A program made the position numbers and the translations under genes. A stretch of DNA of 64,000 nucleotides, taken from Agapanthus africanus (Eukaryota > Streptophyta > Magnoliopsida > Asparagales > Amaryllidaceae). The stretch lies in assembly GCA_030015575.1 (NCBI GenBank), contig JASDDO010000001.1, positions 327,021,595 to 327,085,594 on the forward strand, in the 5' to 3' direction. The notes below the pieces were generated by a model. The model searched no databases and was not told the DNA's origin. It was given only the letters and a program-made list of their open reading frames with translations. Below, one piece after another: positions 33,260 through 44,929 of this stretch (position 1 is its first letter; each line of letters opens with the position of its first letter).

Positions 33260-35353
33260 TGTTGGATATATGTATGCCCTAGAGGCCATTATGTGATAGT
33301 GGATGTATCTATACATGTATATATATTCAGTTTGCATTCTTGCTCGACATGATAGTATGCTATCTGGTTATTCTTTATCTGACATGTTGATTTGATCATG
33401 CTTTTATTCATTCATACATGCTGATAAAGCCCTGAGGATATCGGCTTGACTACTCTGATTATGATGGAGATCATACTAGTGGGACATATGTAGTCTATAA
33501 GCATATCCTGGAACGTCCCTAGTCGTAGGTATATCGAGACGGGGCATCGATATACCAGAGTAGACTAGCGTATATGATACTAGACCCATATGATGGGCGA
33601 TGGATGTTCCCACATTCATCGATGTTTGACATCAAGATCATATACGGGTGCTCAGTGCTGACTGGGTACACTGGACGGACTCACCGAGAACTCCTATATG
33701 GAATTATATCTATCGTCGGATAGCAGTTCTCAGGTGACACTGGTACAGGTTAGTCTGTAGACCCGAGATCGTCATGGAGTCTTGTGTGTTCTCCCACTGC
33801 ACTTTGATTGCCACCCTACCACGGCTCTACTGAGTCGTGCAAACAGGTGGCCGTTGGGTACAGTCCCGAGACACACGAAGACGATGAGCGATAGGAGGGG
33901 TTTCGTCTCTCCCGGTATTGGGAGTTGATGCTGTGCTGTGCTCGACTGGTTATAACAGCAAGTCCCTGGCCAGGGCTGCTGAGATTTGCTGATAAGTGTT
34001 ATCAGTAGTTTCTCGATCTGTTATAGACCATTCACCGACACGACTTATTGAGTTATTGGGGTCGACGTGACCATCCCTAGGCTCGATATGCAGCATATCT
34101 GACGAAGAGACCAGACTGTACGGTAGTGTTGCCGGATGGCTCGACGGGAGTTGTAGCAGGTTCGCTTGTTGTCTTCTGATCGCTCAATACCCGGGTGGCC
34201 GTTACGTTTAGCTGACCGCTTGCGGCTTGAGGGTACTTGATATGATCATTACCCTCTGCCGGCGTATTGACGAGTCTTAGAGTCCCACAAAGGAGTTACC
34301 CAGTCCAGGCGAAACGTTGTGGTGCGCATATGCGATATGCGCATGCACCCGATTGAAATGTGCGTATATGATACCGAACATTGATCGGGTGAACTGCTTT
34401 TGGTGGGGTCATATGAGATATGACCGGATTGATAAATCAAGTGTTGATTTATCATTTAACCATTAGTTTTCTCACTTAAAACCTTTCTAGGGTTTGATGG
34501 ATGTATGCATGCATGCATGTGTTTCTTTCTTCTTTTCTAGTTTCATGCACATGTAAATGTGCATACATGTACACATACATACATCAAACCATCATGGTTG
34601 ATTATATATGGAAATGGTGGCAATATAAGCCTCACACCATAGATTAAACAATGGATAATTATTTAATTTTGGTTTTAAAGTAAAATGAAAAAGGAAAGGA
34701 TAAACATTCTTGCTTCTACATTCTTCTTCTAACCTAACCTATCTCAACTACCACTAAACTATGGTTATCCTTCTCTTTATCATTCTAAACCCAAGTTAAA
34801 TTAACTATCTATTATTTAATCATGGTTGAAGTCAAGAAGGAATAAAATATATATAGTGATATATATTTTCTTTCTCCTTTTTCAACTACAAGGGTTATCT
34901 TTTATCTCTTGTTAATATTAGCCACCATCTTCATCTTCCTTCATCTTTTCTTCTCTAGTATTTTCTAGTGAGTGAAATACAATAAAAGAAAGGTTTTTGA
35001 AGTGAGAAACCCAACCACAACATCAGTCTACACAAGCTTAGCCGCTTTGTTTAGAGTGTTCTTTTCGGTTTGTCGAAATTGCGAGCTTGGACGGAGTGCT
35101 CCGTGGTGGATCGTCGTGGACGCAAGGGAACATCGAGAGGACCTCGACTCAACACCCAAGACACCAAGGAGTCTAGCAAAGGGGAGCTACAAAGGTTGTA
35201 GCCTTCAAACCCTAATCTTTTCTAGCTTAAAGTTTAATAACCCTAATTTTCTAGGATCGATCCACTTGCATGTTAGTTTAGCACCTTAAAAATTCTAACT
35301 TTGGGTCATTTGATGCTTCAAAACACTTCATAGGGTGCTATACTAACCTTACA
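33260..35353 (+). repeat. 3' LTR of copia element C
   Basis: 2,094 bp, same ends as the 5' LTR, about 8 substitutions between them and no indels. It is followed by ATTGT (35354-35358), the right target duplication. Confidence 0.95.
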
Positions 35354-35498
35354 ATTGTAATATGTAAAACTCTCCCAGGAGTAACTCTTACTCGCAGCGG
35401 GTATCGGAATCCAACTATCTCATAGAAGGTATGCAATCTCGTTGCAAATTTCAACACTTGAAATTCCCGATAATATTTTGCCCCTAGCAGCTATATGA

Positions 35499-35690
35499 CC
35501 TTAACATAGTCAACAAATCATAAGTGCTAGTCAAGTTCAACCCGTCATTTCCCGATTGAATTAAACCCACCCGCACGACCCTTAACATAGTCAACAAATT
35601 CGCACGACTACCCTAATCCAATCGCATCATATGCTTATGCAGATAAGCACTAATTAGCTACCGCACACTACGCCTTAACATAGTCAACAA
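35499..35690 (-). other. Triplet of leader hairpins in element B
   Basis: Plus-strand CCTTAACATAGTCAACAA at 35499-35516, 35580-35597 and 35673-35690, identical in all three (81 and 93 nt apart). The stem TTGAC/GTTAA includes one G-U pair, and the loop differs from A's although the leaders are otherwise close. Confidence 0.85.
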
Positions 35691-35834
35691 ACGTAGCACG
35701 AATACTAACTAGTACTTATCTGAAATGACGGAGGGCTACGACAGGTTTTTCTGAAAACCTATTGCGTAATGAACTTGATATCGTTGCAGAATCAAATGAT
35801 TTTGAAATGGAGTGTTTTTGAGGCTTTTCTTGTT

Positions 35835-36074
35835 TTGCTAAAGGAGTCACTCCTGGTGAAGGGATCGTCGGTCCTTTCCTCGTCGAATGAGGTGCGGGAT
35901 ATATCATATATATCACTGTGCAAAGCAAAAACTCTTAAAAGCAATCAAAAGACAAACCGAGTGTGTAGCATCTGCCAGTTATTGCTAAAGGAGTCACTCC
36001 CGGTGAAGGGATCTCGGTCCTTTCCTCATCGAATAAGGTGCAGGATATATCACATATACCGCTGTGCAAAGCAA
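35835..36074 (-). repeat. Duplicated 94-bp unit in the B leader
   Basis: Units 35835-35928 and 35982-36074 correspond to the A units at 15017-15256 in reverse orientation. Sharing this duplication supports common descent of A and B. Confidence 0.85.
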
Positions 36075-37538
36075 GAACTGTAGCTACCTGTTTTATTTTG
36101 AAATTCGATTCTACAACATCTTAGGTTTCTTTTCTTTCATTAATCACATTAATGAAGTCCCATCATTTAAGTACCTAAACATCACAGATAAATACGACGT
36201 ACACTTATGCCATCCGCATTCGCCTCGATGTCCCCTCGTGCACCGTTAGGTTAGGTAACTAACGGCAGAGCGGGGCAGGGCTAGCGCGGGTGTAAAACAT
36301 AAGTAACGTCTATATAATATATCATATATACTATATACTGTATCTATCACAGAACATCACATGATCACATCACAGATATCGCAGCAGAAGAATCATATGA
36401 AATATTGGATATACTAGGACGTCCGTGTTTTCAATACGAGCCAGTATAAAATACGGATTTCACGGTCGCGATGAATAGCCAAACCCACACCCCTAGACCC
36501 CTACGAGAGCGGCAAGCAACCCTACCAATTCTAGAGTTAGGAGACCCGGACTCGACTCCTCGAGTTGGTCTCCCACTGGACTCCAGAACCCGGTTACTTG
36601 TGCTCCCCACCTTGGGTCTATCCTAGTGCAGAAAAGTAAATAATATACAAACGATGACAACTCCCGCAACCTGGAAGTGCCCCAATAAAAGAATATTACA
36701 TACAAGTTTTTACATGAATGAAAATGAAAAACACTCATCTCACATAAAAATCCCCGGCTATTCGTACACGACGATCCAATATAACATATCCAGCAATACA
36801 TAACATCACATGTCATCAACGTAAGTAAATATGCGCATCCCAATTGTCGTTGACATATAGCAACGAAACCGGCGATATCACATATTACACTTACGGTCAC
36901 AGAAAAGAAAGTGTAAAACTACAACAGTTGGAATCCGCAACCACCTCAGACATCGCATGCTTGACCAAATGAATTCCTTAGACATCGCATGCCTAACAAT
37001 TATAAACCCCGCATTTCAGTCTCATTATCGAAAACACTTTTCAATATCTAGTCGGGCAATTCAACAAGATTCCCGACAGTCTGATCGAAAGCTCGTCGCA
37101 AACTTCAGTAGACGGCCGCACCCCCGATACCGTCGACGAAGTGCACCGAGGCGGAACACCGCCACCGCGAGCACCCGAACGGATGCTTTCGGCGACGGGG
37201 TTCTCCTACAGTCACTTGGTCGGGGCTATGGAGTGAAGCTGTCTATTAAGTTTACCCGGCGAGTATCCGCGTACACTACGTGATTGCGACGGACTTTTGA
37301 TCACATCAAAATTCCGTGGCAACCGATCAAGTGAGACTAAACTGCTATGTTTACAACATTCATTCAGTTATCTCATAACTCATTATGAATTCCAATTATT
37401 GTATCACATTCCAGATAAATAGAAAATGCTAAACTTTTCGATCGAACAATCGAACACCCAAGTTTTCCCAATACAGATCAACACATGAAATAAGTCTAAC
37501 AACATTCAGTTCGTGCCTCAGTACCAACGGTCCAGCCG

Positions 37539-37670
37539 TAGAAGGGTCAAGCCAACGCCTCACATGTGGCACGCCGTACTGCCCCAAACCCGAAGGTTCA
37601 AAGGGCAGTTCAAGACGGTCACATAATCGAGTTAAGGTTTGTTGTCTTCTAGAGGGTCCATCGTGTTACT
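37539..37670 (-). other. Highly conserved leader island (B copy)
   Basis: Reverse-orientation copy of the island in A and C. The inverted repeat ACTGCCC/GGGCAGT is at 37578-37609. Confidence 0.75.
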
Positions 37671-37953
37671 AGCACTACTTAGAACGTCGTTAAATTTCGG
37701 AAAAATCCAACACTTGGAAATTTCCCGACAGGGGAAAAATTGGGTATTTATATCCGGTCGAACTTTTTAACATATTCTAAAATTTATCCGGAAAGCCACA
37801 CAGACAAAATTTGATACTCCGATCGAAACACCGAATCCCCAAAAACACAGCAGAAAAATTCAACTCTTGAATAAATATTAAAAATTCCCAGAAAACTCAG
37901 CTCTTTGAACTAGGAATTACTGTGCAAAGGAACAGGGCTGACGTCATCAAGGG

Positions 37954-38000
37954 GCCGCTGATCCGCCGTAGAAGCCATGCTTCTGCCGCGGATCCGCCGC
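37954..38000 (-). other. GC-rich dyad in the leader of element B
   Basis: Two 22-nt arms around a 3-nt loop (CAT) pair at about 18 of 22 positions; the centre of each arm is GATCCGC. It lies about 190-235 nt from the primer site. Confidence 0.8.
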
Positions 38001-38186
38001 GAAATTTACTGTTCACCAGAAACTTTTTGCACCGTAATTCTTATTTTTCCCTGCTGAATTTTTTAGCAATTTTTAATTTGGAAAAATCCACGATTTTAGA
38101 AAATTTCCAGAGAGCAATTTTGATTTGGGGTTTCGGGTTCGATCGGGTTTCAAATTCCGTCTAGACTTCGCCTAAGGCTCTAGCTA

Positions 38187-38199
38187 GGCTCTGATACCA
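38187..38199 (-). other. Primer binding site of copia element B
   Basis: Minus-strand TGGTATCAGAGCC, 1 bp from the LTR end at 38201. Confidence 0.94.
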
Positions 38200-38200
38200 C

Positions 38201-40426
38201 TGTAGGGTTCCTAAGCACTCTAGTGAGGTCTCACAAGGCACCGAACATGCCAATTTCAAATTCTACCAGTGCCGAGAGACCCGACTACGGATCGTTTGCT
38301 AGATTTCTAGGCGAAAAGCATAACTAGTTAACACTTAACTAAGGGATACGGATATACAACCTTTGTAGATCCGGTCCTCCACCTCCACGGCTCCAAGATG
38401 AGGTCGTCTCCGCTGTCCAAATCAAATCCGGGCTCTAGCGTCGGCTTCATCGGAGAATGGGCGGGCTAGGTCATCGACGACGTGCCGAAGATGATCTACG
38501 TCGAGGCATCGCTAAATCAAGCTCCGACTTCACCAAGTCAAGAAACTTGTGAAGTAAACACACTCTACTACTTGGCAAGAGGTAGAGGATGAAAAAATAG
38601 GAGTTGGGTTCACTTTAGAATTGGATTTCTCACTCATCTTCATCAATCGCCATTGATGAAGTGGAGGTTTCTTCATGGAAGAAGATGAAGAAGAAGAAGA
38701 AAGAATTATGATAAGTTAATTAAAAATGAAAAGAATATCCAAACTTATCATAATCCTAACTATGGTTATGTGTAGAGAATTGACCATGGTTAAAACATTG
38801 GTTAGGGTTAAGGATGAGATAAGAATGGTGGTCAAGGTCAAAGCTTCATGAAGCTTCAACTAAACAACAAATTAAGCCACCATTCTTTTCTCTTTTCCAT
38901 TTATTTTCCAAAATATATAAACAAATAAATAAATGAATAAATAAGTAATGGAAAATAAAACCCTAATTATATGTTTAACCATGGTTTAATTCTTTATACT
39001 TAACCAAGTAAACATGCATCATCAAACATGATACAATCAAATGCACAAAATCATATCGCATATGTAATGCGCACACCCGAGTGAGAAAATCCATTTAAAG
39101 TGAACCGATACTAGTTAATGCAAATTAATATATCAAATATATAATTATGCATTAAATAATTAAATCAACACTTGATTCAATGACCCGGTCATGTCGCACA
39201 CAACCGACTAGTATATAATGTATCGGCTTATCAAATCAACCTTTGATTCGATAACTAGGGTATATCGCATATAACCTAATCGATACATTCATCGCGAGAA
39301 TTGAATACGGTATCACATACACGCATTATTCTCGGTCCCGCACATATCTCATATGCGCTCCTATTTCGTTTTGCTTGAGCCAGGAAACCTCTGTGTAGGA
39401 CTCTAAAGACTCGTCAATACGCCGGCAGCAGGCGATGATCATATCAAACACCCACAAGCCGCAAGCGGTCTGCTAAACGTAACGGCCACCCGGGTATTGA
39501 GCGATCTGAAGATCGATGAGCAAGCCCGCTCACACTCCAGTGAATCCGACCAGTAACACTACCGTACAGTCCGGTCTGATCGTCTGATCTGTCGCATATC
39601 TCGCCTAGGGGTGGTAAACGTCAGACCCCAATAGCTCGATAAGTCGTGTCGATATGAGGTCTATAACAATTCGAGAAACTACTGGTAACACTTACCAGTA
39701 AATCTCAGCAACCCTGGCCAGGGATTTCCTGTTATAGCCAATCGAACACAGCGCAACATCAACTCCCTATACCGGAAGAGACGAATCCCCTCCTATCGCT
39801 CATTGCCTCCATGTGACTCGGGACTGTACCCAAAAACCACCGTTTTGCACGCCCTCTTGGACGTGGTAAGATGGAAATCAAAGCACAGTGGGAGCCACAC
39901 AAGACTCTATGACGATCTCGGGTCAACAGACTACTCTGTACCAGTGTCACCAGAGAACTGCCATCTGACGTGAGGTATAATACCATCTGGGAGTTCTCGG
40001 CGAGTCCGTCCAGTGTACCCAGTCTTTACTGAGCACCCGTATATCACCTCTGATGTCAAACACCAATGGATATGGGATCATCCATCGCCCATCTTTATGG
40101 GTCGAGAAGGTATACGCTAGTCTACTCTGGTATATCGATGCCCCGTCTCGATACACCCACGACTAGGGACTTTGAAGGATGTACTTATGGACTACCATGT
40201 CCCCACTAGTATGATCCGCATCATAGTCCAGATAGTCAAGTACATATCCTAAGGGCTTTACCAACATGTAACAGAGAGACAATCAGTATACACGTTAAGG
40301 TAAAGAGCAACCAGATAGCATACTATCATGTCGAGCAAGAAAGTCCTCCCTATATATGTCCCAGCATCCACTACAATATACATCCTATGTACAGTAATGG
40401 CCTCTAGGGCATACATATAACTAACA
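38201..40426 (-). repeat. 5' LTR of copia element B
   Basis: 2,226 bp, plus-strand TGTAGGG...ACTAACA, followed by TGGTT (40427-40431), the right copy of B's target duplication. About 24 differences from the 3' LTR. Confidence 0.94.
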
Positions 40427-40431
40427 TGGTT

Positions 40432-42115
40432 CCCACTGTGCTTTGATTTCCACCTTACCACGTCCAAGAGGGCGTGCAAACGGTGGCTTTTCGGTACAGT
40501 CCCGAATCACAAGGAGGCAATGAGCGATAGGAGGGGATTCGTCTCTCCCGGTATAGGGAGTTGATGTTGCGCTGTGTTCGATTGGCTATAACCGGAAATC
40601 CCTGGCCAGGGTTGCTGAGATTTACTGGTAAGTGTTACCAGTAGTTTCTCGAACTGTTATAGACCTCATATCGACACGACTTATCGAGCTACTGGGGTCT
40701 GACGTTTACTACCCCTAGACGAGATATGCGACATATCAGACGACGAGACCGGACTGTACGGTAAGTGTTACTGGTTGGATTCACAGGAGTATGAGCGGGC
40801 TTGCTCGTCGATCTTCTGATCGCTCAATACCCGGGTGGCCGTTACGTTTAACAGACCGCTTGCGGCTTGTGGGTGCTTGATATGATCATCACCTGCTGCC
40901 GGCGTATTGACGAGTCTTTAGAGTCCTACACAGAGGTTACCTGGCTCAAGCGAAACGAAATAGGAGCGCATATGAGATATGTGCGGGACCGAGAATAATG
41001 CGTGTATGTGATACCATATTTCATTCTCGTGATGAATGTATCGAATGGTTGTATGCGATATAACCTAGTTATCGAATCAAGGATTGATTCGATAAGCCGA
41101 TACATTGGATATTAGTCGATTATATGCGATATGACCGGATCGTTAAATCAAGTGTAGATTTAATGATTTAATGAATAATTATATATTTGATATATTACTT
41201 TGCATTAACTAGTATTGGTTCACTTTAAATGGTTTTTCTCACTTGTTTGTGCACATTGTATATGTGATATATTATTGTGCACAAGCTTGTATCATGTTTG
41301 ATGATACATGCTTACTTGGCTTTGTGTAAAGACTTATACCATGGTTATCATAATGGTTAGGGTTTTGAATTATTCATTTATTTATTTATCCATTTATTTT
41401 TGGTCAAATATAGAGAGAAGAAAACAAAATGGTTGCTTGAAAAACATGATGCTTGTTGAAGTTTCAAGAAGGTTTGACCATTTTGTCTTCATCTACTAAA
41501 CCTAACCATTCACTAACCCTAGTATATTCTCTACACTTAATCATAGTTAGGATATGATAAGTATTCAATTATTTTATTATTTTGACATAACACTTATGAT
41601 ATTCTTTCTTCTTCTTCTTCTTCTTCTTCTTCACATGAAGAAAAGCTTGCTATCAACAATGGCAACTAGTGAAAAAGAGTGAGAAATCCAATTCTAAAGT
41701 GAACCCACTTCCTATTTCTTCATCCTCTACCTCTTGCCAAGTAGTATAGGATGTTTTCTTCACAAGTTTCTTGACTTGGTGAAGTTAGAGCTTGATCTAG
41801 TGTTGCCTCGACGTAGATCATCTTCGGCATCGAAGCCGACGACCAAGCCCGCCCATTTCTCCGATGAAACCGACGCTAGAGCCCGGGATTCTATTTGGAC
41901 AGCGAGGAGACTTCATCATGGAGCTATGGAGGTGGAGGACCGGATCTACAAAGGTTGTATTTCCGTTCTTTTAGTTAAGTTGTTAACTAGTTTCATTGTT
42001 TCGCCTAAAATTCTAGTTAACGATCCGTATTAGGGTTTCTCGGCACTTGTAAAAGTTTGAAATTGGCATGGTTGATGCCTTGTGAGACCTCATTAGCGTG
42101 CCTAGGAACCCTACA
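40432..42115 (+). repeat. 3' LTR of copia element A, second part
   Basis: Resumes A's 3' LTR exactly where 19385 left off and ends ...ACCCTACA, followed by ATCCT (42116-42120). With 18852-19385 the LTR is 2,218 bp, against 2,212 for the 5' LTR; the difference is CTT repeats at 41604-41632. Confidence 0.93.
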
Positions 42116-44430
42116 ATCCTCTCGATCCCCATTTAGAAGAAAACCATAGTATCTTTCAAGAGGATGAGAAAGCCTACTAGATCTGCGGAGTGGTGTTGGT
42201 TCGTCATGTTCTATTGAAATCTGAGATTCTTCTAAGTCCTCGGTAGCAGTTTGAGGTTCTGGAATTTCTTCCAGTTCTACCGCGCTCCCACTAATTTCTT
42301 TTGTAAGAAATTCGCTTTCTAAGAAGACAATGTGGCGAGCGACAAACACCTTTTGTTCTTCAGTATGGTAGACCATATACCCTCTTGAATGCTTGGGGTA
42401 TCCTACAAACTTGCACAAAACCGATCGTGCCTCGAGCTTGTCCGGATTATGCTTTTTAACATATACTGGACACCCCCATATCTTGATATACTTGAGATAT
42501 GGTCTCTTCTCGCTCTATATTTCATATGGAGTGGTAGGCACAGACTTAGTTGGAACTCTATTCAATAAGTATGCTGCTGATTCTAGAGCAAATCCCCAGA
42601 AGGAAAGTGGCAACTCAGCACTACTCATCATTGAACGCACCATATCTAATAGCGTGCGATTCCTCCTTTCTGATACACCATTATGCTGAGGTGTATAAGG
42701 CGGAGTAAGCTGAGAGAGAATTCCATTCTCTTTTAAGCATTCAAGAAAACTGGTACTTAAGTATTCTCCACCTCGATCAGATCGAAGTGTCTTGATGCTT
42801 TTACCAGTCTGTTTCTCTACTTCAATTTTATACTGCTTAAACTTCTCAAAAGCCTCGGATTTACGCTTCATTAAGAACACATGTCCATACCTAGAGAAGT
42901 CATCAGTAAAAGTGATGAAGTAGGAGTGACCACTTCGTGCATGCGTAGACATCGGACCACATACATCACTGTGTGCAAGTCCCAAAAGTTCAGTGGCTCT
43001 TTCTCCGTATCCGGTGAACGGAAATTTGGTCATTTTTCCTTTGATACATGATTGACAAGTTGCATATGATGAATATTCAAACGGATCTAGATATCCATCT
43101 TTATGTAACTTAGTCAACCTTGTTTCATTTATATGACCAAGTCTACAATGCCATAGGAAGGCTTGATTCGAATCTGGAGCCTTTCTTTTACGCGTGTTTT
43201 GAATATAGAAAATTTGAGGATGATTAAGTAAGAATATGCCGTTTTCCAGTGTGCCATACCCAATCAGTTCTTGATTTAGGTGAATGTCCATAACATTTCT
43301 TTCAAGCGCAAAACTATATCCTTCATTCGATAACAAAGATACTGATATAATATTACACAACATACTGGGAATACAAAAACAGCTGTACAACACCAAAATG
43401 TGTCCACTAGTCAACCCTAGGTGATATTCCCCTATTGCAATTGCATCTACATGCATTCCATTGCCCATCCGGAGAGTCATATCACCTGTCCCTAGCACTC
43501 TACTATTTCTCAGATCCTGCAATGAATTACAGATATGAGAACCAGAACCGGTATCAAGTACCCATGATGTAGAGTTAACTGAAAGACAATTTTCAATTAC
43601 AAACACACCTGAAGTTGAAGCAACTACTTGCTTCATGTCCTTGGCTTTGAAGGCCTGACAATCCTTCTTCCAGTGCCCTTGCTTGTGACAATAGAAGCAC
43701 TAGTTCTTTTCTGTCTTCACCCTTCCTGCCTTGTTCGTTCCCTGCACCTTCTTGACCCCACCTTTCGGTTTGGTGGCTTTCATCTTCTTCTTCCCTTTAG
43801 CTATCGCTTTAGATTTAGAAGAAGATGATTGGCCAACATACAGAACGGGGGTCTTCCCCTTTTTACCCTCAACATATTGAGGAGCTTTGGAAGATCTGCT
43901 TCCATTTCGTGCATGTTGAAGTTCAGCACGAACTGAGAGAAGGTGTGGGGAAGGGACTGCAAAATCAAGTCGATATACAAATCGTTCTCTAGCACGCATC
44001 CCAGGTTAGCGAGTTCCTCAATGAGGATGATCATTTTGAGGACGTGCTCTCCTACAGGCGATCCTGGAGCTAACCTCATCTGGAAAAGTTTCCTTGAGGT
44101 TTCGTACCTCGCGATACGGGAGTGCTCCCCATACAATTCTTTGACATGGAGAAAGATGGATAGAATATCCATACTCTCGTGCTGTTTCTGGAGTTCATTG
44201 TTCATGGATGCCAGCACGATACACTTAGCTCACTCACAATCTAGATCCCAGGTTTTGCGGACTTCCCTGTCCATAACTGAGGAATCTGGTCCAGGGATAA
44301 GGGGAGGAACAGCGGTGGTAACATATGCTACTTTGTCATAAGTCAGTGCAATATTGACGTTCCTTAGCCGATCTTTATAGTTCTGCCCGGTTAATATATT
44401 TTTTTCGAGTAATAGTTTTAATCCAGTCAT
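42116..44430 (-). pseudogene. gag-pol: Copia element D: gag, protease and integrase (5' part of gag-pol)
   Basis: Minus-strand relative of the C polyprotein, start MTGLK at 44430. Gag is broken by TGA at 44230-44232 (C has a sense codon here), by a frameshift near 43800-43870, and by TAG at 43700-43702 just before the zinc knuckle CFYCHKQGHWKKDC. The long open part 42515-43636 holds protease (D-T-G-S-G), the integrase H-H-C-C region and D, D and E with 'HNGVSERRNRT'. A TAG at 42515-42517 replaces a Trp codon. The frame then continues through the linker ('RRSSRLSHPLERYYGFL') to the insertion point of A. RT follows at 10677. Most stops fit C-to-T or G-to-A transitions expected from methylated cytosines. 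Confidence 0.9.
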
Positions 44431-44929
44431 GGTAGCTGACAGAGAGAGAGAAAAGAAAACACTCAGCATATGCTCTTATAAGTTTAGATTGGTTTATTAA
44501 TTTATCTAAACAGGATGGCTCCCACTGTTTCCTCATATCCTTCTTCAAAACCTTAAAAGAAGAACTGGTCAGGTTTTAATCACACGTCACAATACTTGCT
44601 TAAACTTTCAGCTAGGCTAGTGTTGGTACTTCGAGGGAGGTTTTCCAACACTTTCGCGAAGTTCCTTAATTAAATAACCTCTTTTCCCTGGAGGCGTAGC
44701 CCCTCTAACACTTTTCTAGTCATCTACTTGGTTTATAGCATTGATTGTTAAGTGAGAAAAATTCCCGAGAGTAATCCTACTCATCAGTGGGATCGGGATC
44801 CAACTATCATTGTATGATGCCCTAGATGGAAGCCACTCTAGTCACCACACTCCAGAAGGTAAGCTAAATCTGCAAGTTTCCTTTATGTTTGAAACTCCCG
44901 ATGTGATTTTTACCCCAAGCTCTTATAGA

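Larger units (their letters stand above)
24723..35353 (+). mobile_element. Copia element C, complete and young (Angela/BARE-like)
   Basis: A 10,631-bp element: identical-length LTRs (2,094 bp), initiator-Met primer site, 2.5-kb leader, one uninterrupted gag-pol frame and a polypurine tract. It is flanked by ATTGT on both sides (24718-24722 and 35354-35358) within element B's leader. I count 8 LTR differences (0.4%). With plant rates of 0.7-1.3e-8 per site per year, this suggests an insertion some 0.15-0.3 million years ago. Every part needed for autonomous transposition appears present. Confidence 0.95.
35354..38186 (-). other. Leader of copia element B, primer-site side
   Basis: Minus-strand leader resuming after element C. 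Contents in plus coordinates: hairpin triplet 35499-35690, duplicated 94-bp unit 35835-36074, TTCATTAAT hairpin near 36140, CCGTTAG hairpin near 36245, a 135-codon minus frame 36493-36900 homologous to A's, the conserved island 37539-37670, and the GC-rich dyad 37954-38000. It is collinear with A's leader. Confidence 0.88.
19386..40426 (-). mobile_element. Copia element B (same non-autonomous family as A), split by element C
   Basis: Minus-strand element of about 10.4 kb without C: 3' LTR 19386-21611, polypurine tract 21612-21622, decayed pol, leader (24401-24722 and 35354-38186), primer site 38187-38199, 5' LTR 38201-40426. The flanking duplication is TGGTT (19381-19385 and 40427-40431) within A's 3' LTR. 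Its LTRs are both 2,226 bp and differ at about 24 positions by eye (about 1.1%), fewer than A's, as expected for the later insertion. Its pol shares A's deletions. Confidence 0.92.
10678..42115 (+). mobile_element. Copia element A (Angela/BARE-like, non-autonomous), split by element B
   Basis: Without the nested B (19386-40426 plus one TGGTT copy) the element is about 10.4 kb: 5' LTR 10678-12889, primer site 12891-12903, leader, decayed pol, polypurine tract 18841-18851, and a 3' LTR in two parts (18852-19385 and 40432-42115). Target duplication ATCCT. Gag is missing, and RT and RNase H carry deletions that element B shares. The two LTRs differ at roughly 37 of 2,212 positions by eye (about 1.7%). 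It sits inside the pol of D, in opposite orientation. Confidence 0.9.

Noticed and set aside
34972-35289. 105-codon frame in the C 3' LTR
   Set aside because: The 5' LTR copy is interrupted by a substitution (a stop in 'gactaaaca'), so it is not maintained.
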